Positions 17,597 to 24,512 of a stretch of DNA of 37,590 nt are shown in pieces. The notes beneath the pieces were generated by a model. The model did not search any database. It was not told the origin of the DNA and was given only the letters and a program-made list of their open reading frames with translations. The stretch covers positions 1 to 37,590 of the forward strand of contig RFZB01000006.1 in the NCBI GenBank assembly GCA_009920915.1. Direction: 5' to 3'. Numbering within the stretch: the stretch's first letter is position 1; the number at the start of each line of letters is the position of its first letter. This DNA comes from Sphingomonadaceae bacterium. GTDB lineage: Bacteria; Pseudomonadota; Alphaproteobacteria; Sphingomonadales; Sphingomonadaceae. Both the position numbers and the translations under genes were made by a program.

Positions 17597-18874
17597 TTAC
17601 GCCTCCGGAATCGGGCGTTCGCCCACAATATTAATGCCATAGCCCTCAATGCCGACGACATTGCGATGCGCATTGGTCAGCAGGATCATGTCGTGAATGC
17701 CCAGATCCGCCAAAATTTGCGCGCCAATGCCATAGTTACGCAAATCCATTTCCGGCGGACGGCCCGTGGCGGCCCCCACTTCGCGCGTCAGCTGCTCAGG
17801 CTCGCTGGGCATCAACAGGACAATCAGGCCAGAGCCGACTTTGCCAATTTCTGCCATGGCCCGCTGCAAGGTCCGCTTGCGCGGGCCGGGGGCACCGAGC
17901 ACGTCTGAAAAGATCGACATGCCGTGCATCCGCACCAATGTTGGCTGGCCGGGCGTGATCTTGCCCTTTTGCAGCACGATGTTGACTGAGCCATCGACCT
18001 TGTTGCGATAGGTTTTGGCAGTCCATTCACCGCCATAATCAGACACAAAGGGCGCCTCGGACACGCATTCGACCAAATGGTCATGCTTGCGCCGATACTC
18101 AATCAAATCGCGGATCGTGCCCATTTTCAGATTGTGCATCCGCGCAAAGGACACAAGGTCATCCATGCGCGCCATGGTGCCATCATCTTTCATGATCTCA
18201 CAAATCACGCCAGATGGATTGAGGCCGGCAAGGCGCGAAATATCAACAGCGGCCTCGGTATGGCCAGCACGCACCAGCACACCGCCATCGCGCGCGATAA
18301 GCGGGAAAACATGGCCCGGCGTCACAATATCATCGCGGCCCTTAGAGGCATCAATCGCCACGGATACGGTCCGTGCCCGGTCGCCGGCCGAAATTCCGGT
18401 GGTCACGCCTTCGCGCGCTTCAATGGATGTCGTAAACGCCGTTTCATGCCGCGTGCCATTGGCCCGGCTCATGAGTTCTAGCCCCAGCTCATCAACGCGC
18501 TTCTTGGTCAGCGTCAGGCAGATCAGGCCGCGGCCATGCGTTGCCATGAAATTGATGGCATCGGGCGTTGCCATTTGCGCGGGGATAACCAAATCGCCTT
18601 CATTTTCCCGATCTTCATCATCGACCAAAATGAACATCCGGCCATTTCGGGCCTCTTCGATAATCTCTTCAATGGGGACGAGCGCGGGGCTTTCATCCGT
18701 CGCAAACAAATAGGCTTCCAACTTGCGCAGCGTGTCGGCCGTCGGGTTCCAATCGGGTTGATCCAAATCGCGCAGCGTATTGGCGTGAAGGCCAGCGGCA
18801 CGGGCAAGACCAGAGCGGGAAAGACCGCCCTCAGTCACAAGCTTGCGAAGCTTTTCGATGAGTTGTGTGGACAT
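17597..18874 (-). CDS. ribB: HTH-RibB-degenerate RibA fusion (3,4-dihydroxy-2-butanone 4-phosphate synthase)
   Basis: A 425-residue three-part protein. Residues 1-57 form a Cro/C1-like helix-turn-helix ([10 protein letters not shown] at 19-28, recognition helix HANTLRDL at 30-37). Residues about 65-265 are DHBP synthase, with the acidic active-site loop [10 protein letters not shown] at 85-94, TPGHVFPL at 185-192 and [10 protein letters not shown] at 202-211. Residues about 270-425 resemble GTP cyclohydrolase II but lack all the zinc cysteines: the usual SECLTGD and RCDCG segments are replaced by GMSIFSD and GPRKRTLQ. The RibA half is therefore probably inactive, a RibBX-type arrangement. A true RibA should exist elsewhere. 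A perfect palindrome lies just before the start codon. Synthase activity is secure; the DNA-binding role is inferred. Confidence 0.93.
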   Translation of the reverse strand: MSTQLIEKLRKLVTEGGLSRSGLARAAGLHANTLRDLDQPDWNPTADTLRKLEAYLFATDESPALVPIEEIIEEARNGRMFILVDDEDRENEGDLVIPAQMATPDAINFMATHGRGLICLTLTKKRVDELGLELMSRANGTRHETAFTTSIEAREGVTTGISAGDRARTVSVAIDASKGRDDIVTPGHVFPLIARDGGVLVRAGHTEAAVDISRLAGLNPSGVICEIMKDDGTMARMDDLVSFARMHNLKMGTIRDLIEYRRKHDHLVECVSEAPFVSDYGGEWTAKTYRNKVDGSVNIVLQKGKITPGQPTLVRMHGMSIFSDVLGAPGPRKRTLQRAMAEIGKVGSGLIVLLMPSEPEQLTREVGAATGRPPEMDLRNYGIGAQILADLGIHDMILLTNAHRNVVGIEGYGINIVGERPIPEA

Positions 18875-18884
18875 GAGTCGCGTA

Positions 18885-18904
18885 GATCACATTATGATGT
18901 GATC
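18885..18904. promoter_or_regulatory. Perfect palindrome, candidate operator of ribB
   Basis: Arms GATCACAT and ATGTGATC are exact inverted repeats with a TATG spacer, ending 11 bases before the ribB start codon (18874). On the minus strand TTGACG immediately precedes and overlaps it, at a possible -35 position. A poor -10 (TCTACG, with a TG extension) overlaps the other end. A repressor dimer bound here would block the promoter. The N-terminal HTH of RibB itself is an attractive binder. The symmetry is certain; the function is inferred. Confidence 0.6.
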
Positions 18905-18982
18905 GTCAACATCCATATTCACATTGCCCTGCAAAAGCGGGGACCTGTTCGTCACAGGCCCCGGCCATGCCCGCAGCTTGGT

Positions 18983-20788
18983 TTATTTGCTTGCCTTAAT
19001 CCAAGCGTCGATTTTCTTTTCCAGAACCGCCAGCGGCAAGGCGCCCGTGTTCAACACCTGATCATGGAAAGCGCGAATATCGAATTTGGGGCCAAGCTCA
19101 GCCTCTGCCTTTTTGCGCAGGCGCTGAATGGTCATCGCGCCTGTCTTATAGGCCAAGGCTTGGCTGGGGATGGCAATATACCGTTCCACCTCAGCCGTTG
19201 CATCGGTGCGGCCCATGTCAGAGTTTGACAGCATATATTCAATGGCCTGATCGCGCGTCCAACCCTTGGCATGAATGCCCGTATCGACAACCAGCCGCAT
19301 GGCGCGCAGCATTTCATCCGACAAGGTTCCAAAGCGCTGATACGGGTCTTTGTAAAAGCCCATTTCATAGCCCAAAGTTTCAGAATAGAGCGCCCAACCC
19401 TCAACATAAGCCGTGTTGCCGCCAAAGCGCATGAAATTGGGCAGCGCTGCATTTTCTTGCGCCAAGCTGATCTGGAAGTGATGGCCCGGTGCGCCTTCAT
19501 GCAGATAAAGCGTGGTCATACCCGGCGTGGTGCGGCTGGGCAGATCATAGGCGTTGAAATAGAAAATACCGGGCCGGCTGCCATCGGGCGTGCCCTGCTG
19601 GTACGATCCTCCCGCCTCATATTTCTCGCGAAATTCTTCATAGGGGCGGATTTCGAGCGGCGCTTTGGGCAGGGTTGAAAAATAGGTGCCAATCTTGGCA
19701 TCCACCTGCTTGCCGATGTCATAATAGCCCTGGGTCAGGGCCTCGCGGCTCTCTTTCTTAAATTTGGGGTCATTGCGCAGATAATCAAAAAACTTGGCCA
19801 GCGTGCCTTTAAAGCCCACTTCCTGACGGACCTTTTCCATCTCGCGCTTGATCCGCGCCACTTCTGACAGGCCCGTCTGATGGATTGTTTCAGCATCCAG
19901 GGGCAGCGTGGTCGTGTTTTCAATGCTGATGCGATAGAGTTCAGCCCCGCCCTTCATGGTCGATAGGCCCACTGTATCGCGCGCTGCTGGCAGATAATCG
20001 TTTTTCAGAAAATCGCGCAGGCGGCGATAGGCGGGATAAATGCCCTGCTCAATAATCGCCTGATAGTCAGCCGTGAGCCGGGCTTTATCCGCGTCTGACA
20101 AGCTCGCCGGCAATTGGGTGATCGGCCCATAATAAGGCGACTCCGTAACAGACTGTGCCAATTGAGAATCCAATTGGCCAATGACGTTGTTGATCGTCAT
20201 CTTGGTCTCAACAATGCCCGCAGCCTTACCCTCGCGGAACCGCTCAATCGCGCGATCAAGATAGATAATAAATTCGCGGTGGCGCTTCAGCGCATTGTCA
20301 TAATCTGCAACGGTCTGGAACGGAGCGCCGCTCTTGCCGCTGGAGAATGTCGGGTAGAATGTGTGAAAGCCGTAAAAATGGTTCAGCGGGCGAACGGCAT
20401 TCAGCTTTAGAATGTCAGGGCGATAGCCAATGGCCGTCTGCTCGGTCTGCCACTTGAACACATCATAGGCAATTTGGTCTGTGGGGTTCAGCTTGGTCCG
20501 GTCAATCTTGGCCAGACGGGCCATATCCTCTTCATTCGCCTGTTTTTCAGCGGCGAAATAGGCGTCAGTAATATAATCCCCAAAGCGATCCGCATAGCGC
20601 ATATCGCCGCGGAAAATGCCGTACAGCGGGTTGCGTCGCAGCGACGCTTCATCGCTGTCTTTAAACAATTGGTGCAAATCCCGCGCGGCGCTGTTTTCGG
20701 CAACAGCAGATTGGGCAGCAGCCGGCGGCGCAACAAGCGCAATCGGAGACAAGGTTGCAAGAAACACAGCTGTAAGGGCACGACGCAT
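18983..20788 (-). CDS. Secreted DUF885 family protein, putative metal-dependent peptidase
   Basis: A 601-residue DUF885 protein. The start ATG 20788 (MRRALTAVFLATLSPIALV) gives a clear signal peptide ending near APPAAAQS; a frame from 20815 adds an unlikely extension. The HEGAPGHHFQ motif (H430, E431, H436/H437) resembles zinc-peptidase HExxxH-type sites and is the family hallmark. RTTPGMTTLYLHEG and EGWALYSETLGYEMG are also typical. It probably acts in the periplasm on peptides or esters; the substrate is unknown. The gene stands alone between ribB and a dioxygenase gene on the same strand. Confidence 0.87.
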   Translation of the reverse strand: MRRALTAVFLATLSPIALVAPPAAAQSAVAENSAARDLHQLFKDSDEASLRRNPLYGIFRGDMRYADRFGDYITDAYFAAEKQANEEDMARLAKIDRTKLNPTDQIAYDVFKWQTEQTAIGYRPDILKLNAVRPLNHFYGFHTFYPTFSSGKSGAPFQTVADYDNALKRHREFIIYLDRAIERFREGKAAGIVETKMTINNVIGQLDSQLAQSVTESPYYGPITQLPASLSDADKARLTADYQAIIEQGIYPAYRRLRDFLKNDYLPAARDTVGLSTMKGGAELYRISIENTTTLPLDAETIHQTGLSEVARIKREMEKVRQEVGFKGTLAKFFDYLRNDPKFKKESREALTQGYYDIGKQVDAKIGTYFSTLPKAPLEIRPYEEFREKYEAGGSYQQGTPDGSRPGIFYFNAYDLPSRTTPGMTTLYLHEGAPGHHFQISLAQENAALPNFMRFGGNTAYVEGWALYSETLGYEMGFYKDPYQRFGTLSDEMLRAMRLVVDTGIHAKGWTRDQAIEYMLSNSDMGRTDATAEVERYIAIPSQALAYKTGAMTIQRLRKKAEAELGPKFDIRAFHDQVLNTGALPLAVLEKKIDAWIKASK

Positions 20789-20897
20789 GGGAACATCCTT
20801 CTCAAAAAGGGGCACGGCTATGTGTAGCAGGGCCTATCACTGGCTCAGTCATGCTTCGACAAAGCTGCAACAGCAATCGACAAAATAAAAAGGGCAC

Positions 20898-20916
20898 AAA
20901 AAGGCGCCGCGCCGGC
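20898..20916 (-). terminator. Short GC hairpin with T run after the dioxygenase gene
   Basis: On the minus strand, just past the dioxygenase stop, GGCG/CGCC pair around a three-base loop and are followed directly by five T residues, with a second T5 about 12 bases on. The stem is only four base pairs, so termination is plausible but not secure. Confidence 0.4.
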
Positions 20917-20925
20917 AAGACAGGC

Positions 20926-21594
20926 CTAAATCCAGAACTTCTCTCGGAACCATTTGGTCACAATATATTTGGTGCCCGCCAACACAGGCTTTCCGGCATG
21001 AAGCGTGGCGGGATTGGGGGTGCCGTTTTCTTCCATGTTATTCCACAACACCAGCATTGCCGTTCGCGGGGAAACTGTCATACCTGCCGTTGGAAAATCC
21101 GTTTCCCCGCCGGCTGCGGGTTCATTCAGATAAATCATTGATGTCCAGCTGCGCTGGCCACCTTGCCGCATCATCTCATCCCAATAGACGCTGCCTTTCA
21201 GGAAATGGTCATAATGCGGCTTAAACTGTTGGCCGACTTCATACACCTGGCCCTGCAGCGTCTCGCCATGGCGTTTGTCGATACCCATTAAGGTGCAAAT
21301 CCGATCTTCAATCCGTTCAACCAACGGATCAAAGGGAGAAAGATTGCAACTATCGCTCGTCCGAAAGTCTGGGTCTGCCGTCGCAGATAACAGGCCAGAG
21401 GGTTGCCGCCCTTTGTCGATCAACTTGATCAGCTCTTCACATTCGGAAAGGCTCATGAAATCCTGCACGCAATACAGCGATAAGCCATTTTGCGTCACAA
21501 TTTGCGCGCTGCCAGAGGCTTTCAGCTTTCGCGCAACACTCCGGCCCAGATCGGCAAGCCGTTGCTCTGGCGTTTTAAGCTTGATCTTCGCCAT
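20926..21594 (-). CDS. Prolyl 4-hydroxylase-like 2-oxoglutarate/Fe(II) dioxygenase
   Basis: A 222-residue P4Hc-domain protein. The iron ligands are H127 and D129 in KPHYDHF, and H199 in TLHAGKPV. K209 in GTKYIVTKWFRE is the expected 2-oxoglutarate salt-bridge residue. MIYLNEPAAGGETDFP is characteristic of bacterial prolyl 4-hydroxylases. There is no signal peptide, so it is cytoplasmic. The target protein is unknown. It starts 27 bases after the stop of the upstream amidohydrolase gene on the same strand. Confidence 0.92.
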   Translation of the reverse strand: MAKIKLKTPEQRLADLGRSVARKLKASGSAQIVTQNGLSLYCVQDFMSLSECEELIKLIDKGRQPSGLLSATADPDFRTSDSCNLSPFDPLVERIEDRICTLMGIDKRHGETLQGQVYEVGQQFKPHYDHFLKGSVYWDEMMRQGGQRSWTSMIYLNEPAAGGETDFPTAGMTVSPRTAMLVLWNNMEENGTPNPATLHAGKPVLAGTKYIVTKWFREKFWI

Positions 21595-21621
21595 GCGCCT
21601 TTCCCAATGCTCAGACTGAAT

Positions 21622-22896
21622 TTAGTCGATAATGCGGCCACGGGCCATCACAAAGCCTACCTTTTCCAGCGTCCGTACATCGCGCAGCGGATCGCCATCC
21701 ACTGCAATAATGTCGGCGGAATAGCCGGGGGCAAGGCGGCCAATTTCATCCTGTTTATCCAGCAGCTTGGCCGCAATCGTTGTGGCACTGGCCAAGGCAT
21801 CACGCGGGCTCATGCCACCCCAGTCAACCATCAGGGCAAATTCACCGGCATTGCGGCCATGCTCAAACACACCGGCGTCCGTTCCAAAGGCAATCGTCAC
21901 GCCTTCGGCGCGCGCGGCCTTCAGCGCTTTGCCCATTTGCGCCACGGCCTCACGGCCCTTGGCTTCAACTGTGGGGGTGTAAACGCCCTTGCCCAGGCGT
22001 TCTTTAACACCTGCCAGCGCCATCAGCGTGGGCACCATGGCGGTGCCACTGGCCTTCATCGCCTTGGCGGCTGCCGCATCCGCAAATGTGGCGTGCTCGG
22101 CACTATCCACCCCAGCATGGGCCGCAGCTTCAACCCCGCGCGCGCTGTGCGCATGGGCGGCCACGCGCAGGCCCAGGCTGTGCGCAGTATCGACAATCGC
22201 TTTCAACTCAGGATCCGTGAAATGCTGGCCAAGGCCACGGCCTTGTTGCGACAAGACTCCGCCCGTTGCGGTGATCTTAATCACATCAGCCCCAGCCTTT
22301 GAAAACTCACGCACGCGCGCAGCACATTCGACCGGGCCCGTGCACGTATTATTGGCGTTCAGCGCGTGCGCCACCTCTGGCCGAAAGCCATTCACATCGC
22401 CATGGCCGCCAATAATCGACACGGCGGGGCCAGATGAAATGATCCGCGGGCCAGGAATAAGGCCCTGGGCCGTTGCCTCGCGCAGCGCAAACCCACCCTG
22501 CGGCGTTGAGCCCAAATCCCGCACAGTCGTAAAGCCTGCCTTCACGGTGCGCAGGGCGTTGCGTGCCCCGACTAAAGTCGCAAAATCATCGCTGACCACA
22601 GCCTCATCACGATAATCGCCACCGGGGTTACTCTGCAGGTGGACGTGCAAGTCAATCAAGCCGGGCAAGACTGTCTTGTCGCGCAGATTGACCAGCTTGG
22701 CACCAGCAGGTGCCTCGACATAGCCGGGGGTGATGGCCGTGATTTTCCCATCCGTGACCGTGATTGTTGCAGGGCCTGTGGTAGGCTGGCTGGCATCGGT
22801 GATGACCCGACCGGCGTGGAGAATAATCGTCTCAGCAAAAGCCGGGGTGGCACAGGCAGCCGCGCTTGCCAAAAAAGCGGACAGGATAACGCGCAT
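21622..22896 (-). CDS. Secreted amidohydrolase, imidazolonepropionase/prolidase-like
   Basis: A 424-residue amidohydrolase-superfamily enzyme. The N-terminus has a signal peptide ending at about CATPAFA-ET. The metal site reads DLHVHLQSN (HxH), VIKITATGG (lysine), AAHAHSARG (histidine), DSAEHATF (histidine) and FGTDAGV (aspartate). The overall layout resembles exported Xaa-Pro dipeptidase-like or imidazolonepropionase-like amidohydrolases. Two adjacent ATG codons (22899 and 22896) follow GGGAGA; the second has the better spacing. The open frame to 22989 would run into the upstream gene. The substrate is unknown, with peptides containing proline a possibility. Confidence 0.9.
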   Translation of the reverse strand: MRVILSAFLASAAACATPAFAETIILHAGRVITDASQPTTGPATITVTDGKITAITPGYVEAPAGAKLVNLRDKTVLPGLIDLHVHLQSNPGGDYRDEAVVSDDFATLVGARNALRTVKAGFTTVRDLGSTPQGGFALREATAQGLIPGPRIISSGPAVSIIGGHGDVNGFRPEVAHALNANNTCTGPVECAARVREFSKAGADVIKITATGGVLSQQGRGLGQHFTDPELKAIVDTAHSLGLRVAAHAHSARGVEAAAHAGVDSAEHATFADAAAAKAMKASGTAMVPTLMALAGVKERLGKGVYTPTVEAKGREAVAQMGKALKAARAEGVTIAFGTDAGVFEHGRNAGEFALMVDWGGMSPRDALASATTIAAKLLDKQDEIGRLAPGYSADIIAVDGDPLRDVRTLEKVGFVMARGRIID

Positions 22897-22960
22897 CATC
22901 TTCTCCCTTACATATTTTTCAAAGCCTTTGCGCGGCTGGTGCCGGGGACGCAAGGGGGAA

Positions 22961-23269
22961 TTAACCAGAGCTTGACGTGCTGGCCTCAACGGTCAGCGCC
23001 TCAAGGACAAGCGCGATACCGCCTGCCTGTGGCGTCTGGCGGATAACGGCCAGATCCGCAACGATATGGCCGACAAGGGGCAGATCCGCCTCTGGCAAAT
23101 CCTGCGCAATATTGGCGCCACACGCCGCCGGGACCAGCAAGGTCAGCCAATGCCGCGCGCCGGCAAATGTGACGCTGGCCCATGGGCGTTCCCGCGCCTC
23201 AATCACATGCGCTGATGGAACATGACGCAGCAGTGCCGCGCACAATCGGCGATGGGCAGCGCTGCTCAT
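22961..23269 (-). CDS. Conserved hypothetical protein, 102 residues
   Basis: No domain recognised. It is a compact soluble protein with HVIEARERPWASVTFAGARHWLTLLV as its most distinctive stretch (a strand-rich pattern), then a segment DLPLVGHIVADLAVIRQ and a serine-rich tail. There is no signal peptide or membrane helix. Its ATG at 23269 overlaps the stop of the 58-residue HTH gene by four bases, so the two are translationally coupled. It may be a partner of that small DNA-binding protein, but only the gene arrangement suggests this. Confidence 0.72.
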   Translation of the reverse strand: MSSAAHRRLCAALLRHVPSAHVIEARERPWASVTFAGARHWLTLLVPAACGANIAQDLPEADLPLVGHIVADLAVIRQTPQAGGIALVLEALTVEASTSSSG

Positions 23270-23442
23270 TGGGCATGGCCTTGCATGAATGTCCGAACAC
23301 GCGCTGCAAGCCGAGGACGAATTTCTCGGCCCAATCGCATATCAAATACCAACCGGGGGTCGCCCGCTGCGGCCCGGCCAAAGCGCGTGGGCGGCATGCC
23401 CGTACGTCGCAAAAATCGCTCGATTTCCACTTCAATGTTCAT
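23266..23442 (-). CDS. 58-residue mini helix-turn-helix protein
   Basis: A short gene read from ATG 23442, with GAGGAAC at good spacing, to TGA 23266. The product starts MNIEVEIERFLRRTG. It carries PPTRFGRAAAGDPRLVFDMR, which looks like a lambda-repressor-type HTH (helix 2 TRFGRAAAG, recognition helix DPRLVFDMRLGR), then a basic tail RPRLAARVRTFMQ. No ligand-binding or dimerisation domain follows. It is coupled by ATGA to the 102-residue gene and diverges from the S24 repressor gene across 104 bases. A different-frame open stretch over the same bases (23199-23435) is a shadow. The family name is not known to me; the HTH reading is by inspection. Confidence 0.75.
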   Translation of the reverse strand: MNIEVEIERFLRRTGMPPTRFGRAAAGDPRLVFDMRLGREIRPRLAARVRTFMQGHAQ

Positions 23443-23473
23443 GATATGTTCCTCGTATTACGCCACCCGAGTC

Positions 23474-23488
23474 GGAAAGGATATTTCC
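23474..23488. promoter_or_regulatory. Small inverted repeat in the S24/mini-HTH divergent promoter region
   Basis: GGAAA and TTTCC flank a five-base spacer in the 104-base gap between two divergent regulator genes. A related TAGGAAAAAT lies about 30 bases further right. This could be an operator for either regulator. The arms are short, so the call is weak. Confidence 0.3.
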
Positions 23489-23546
23489 TGTCCTTCCTTT
23501 TCAAATCCTACTTGTCTAGGAAAAATCTTATCGCTAATGGAAGATT

Positions 23547-24188
23547 ATGGACGCTGTCCGCACCATTCTTGAGCAACTCATCCAAGCACGGGGGGAGGAT
23601 TACGCCTCGCTCTCGCGCTTCATCGGGCGGAATCCTGCTTATATTCAGCAGTTTATTCGGCGGGGCAGCCCAAAGCGTCTGGCCGAACATGATCGCGCTC
23701 GTCTGGCGCAGTATCTGGGTGTGGGGGAAGATGTGCTGGGCGGGCCGCCACCGCGGACGCCCCAGACATCCGGTTTTTGCGCTGTGCCGCAGCTCTCCGT
23801 TGAGGCTTCTGCTGGGCCGGGGGCACTGCCCTCTGGCGAGGCCGTTTTGGCCCATTTCGGCTTTGATCGCCGCTGGCTCCGCACGCTCAGTGGCACGCCG
23901 GACAAGCTGTCGATCATTTCTGTCCGGGGGGATTCGATGCAGCCCACGCTTGCCGAAGGCGACGATATTTTAGTTGATACGGGCGATGCGGCAGATCGTC
24001 TGCGCGATGGGATTTATGTTTTGCGCGTAGAAGACGCCTTGTTGGTCAAGCGATTGGCGCGCAACCCCGCCACAGGCCGGATCAGCATCCGAAGCGACAA
24101 CCCTGCCTATCCCGCATGGGATGACTGCGCGGCAACCGATATTCACGTCATTGGGCGTGTGGTCTGGGCCGGGCGGCGGATGAGCTAG
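23547..24188 (+). CDS. S24 family LexA/CI-like repressor
   Basis: A 213-residue transcription regulator with an N-terminal HTH-like region (about 1-60) and a C-terminal S24 peptidase domain. The self-cleavage dyad is S130 in VRGDSMQPTL and K168 in ALLVKRLARN. ASAGPG at about 87-92 is typical of the start of the S24 fold in phage-type repressors. RecA-stimulated autocleavage is the family mechanism; some stand-alone members lack it. It is not LexA itself, since the DNA-binding part differs. ATG 23547 follows a purine-rich GGAAG. No phage genes are nearby, so it looks like a resident regulator. Confidence 0.9.
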   Translation: MDAVRTILEQLIQARGEDYASLSRFIGRNPAYIQQFIRRGSPKRLAEHDRARLAQYLGVGEDVLGGPPPRTPQTSGFCAVPQLSVEASAGPGALPSGEAVLAHFGFDRRWLRTLSGTPDKLSIISVRGDSMQPTLAEGDDILVDTGDAADRLRDGIYVLRVEDALLVKRLARNPATGRISIRSDNPAYPAWDDCAATDIHVIGRVVWAGRRMS

Positions 24189-24433
24189 CGGCGGCGATCC
24201 ATGAGCCACAGGCCAATCGCAATTGCCGAGCCAAGCGCAAGGCCAACCAAAAAGCCCAAGCTGGGCTGGTGGAGAAAAATGCCAATCAACGTGCCTGCCA
24301 ACAGGCCCAGTGCGATAATGGCCCCGGCAGCACGCGGAGCGGGTGGTTTTTTACTGGTCATACAGCGCCTTTGCCATGCCTCAACGTCCAAGGCCAGTGG
24401 GCGGGCGGGCACAATGTTTGAAAAAGCGCTCAT
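24185..24433 (-). CDS. Small two-helix membrane protein
   Basis: An 82-residue protein whose last 50 residues form two hydrophobic helices (AGAIIALGLLAGTLIGIFL and LGFLVGLALGSAIAIGLWLM) ending in DRRR. ATG 24433 follows a strong GGGGAGGGG site. A later ATG at 24361 would leave just the 58-residue membrane part. A longer open frame to 24646 runs into tamA and is rejected. Its stop overlaps that of the S24 gene (convergent). It diverges from tamA. No function can be assigned. Confidence 0.6.
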   Translation of the reverse strand: MSAFSNIVPARPLALDVEAWQRRCMTSKKPPAPRAAGAIIALGLLAGTLIGIFLHQPSLGFLVGLALGSAIAIGLWLMDRRR

Positions 24434-24512
24434 CCTGCGCCCCTCCCCCCGGCTAAGGCGCGGTGCTGCAACAATGCTTCCGCTTAAGCCATTGGCGCGA
24501 TAGAGGGTGGAG

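Noticed and set aside
18875-18982. FMN riboswitch upstream of ribB
   Set aside because: Only 108 bases separate ribB from the next gene and the conserved RFN-element sequences are not visible. The palindrome is a better explanation for regulation.
23199-23435. 78-codon open frame on the minus strand overlapping the mini-HTH gene
   Set aside because: The alternative frame (23266-23442) has a good ribosome site, an ATGA coupling to the next gene and a conserved-looking HTH sequence. The 78-codon frame has none of these.
23443-24188. Prophage remnant suggested by the CI-like repressor
   Set aside because: No integrase, excisionase, structural or lysis genes or attachment repeats are nearby. 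Both sides are ordinary chromosomal genes.
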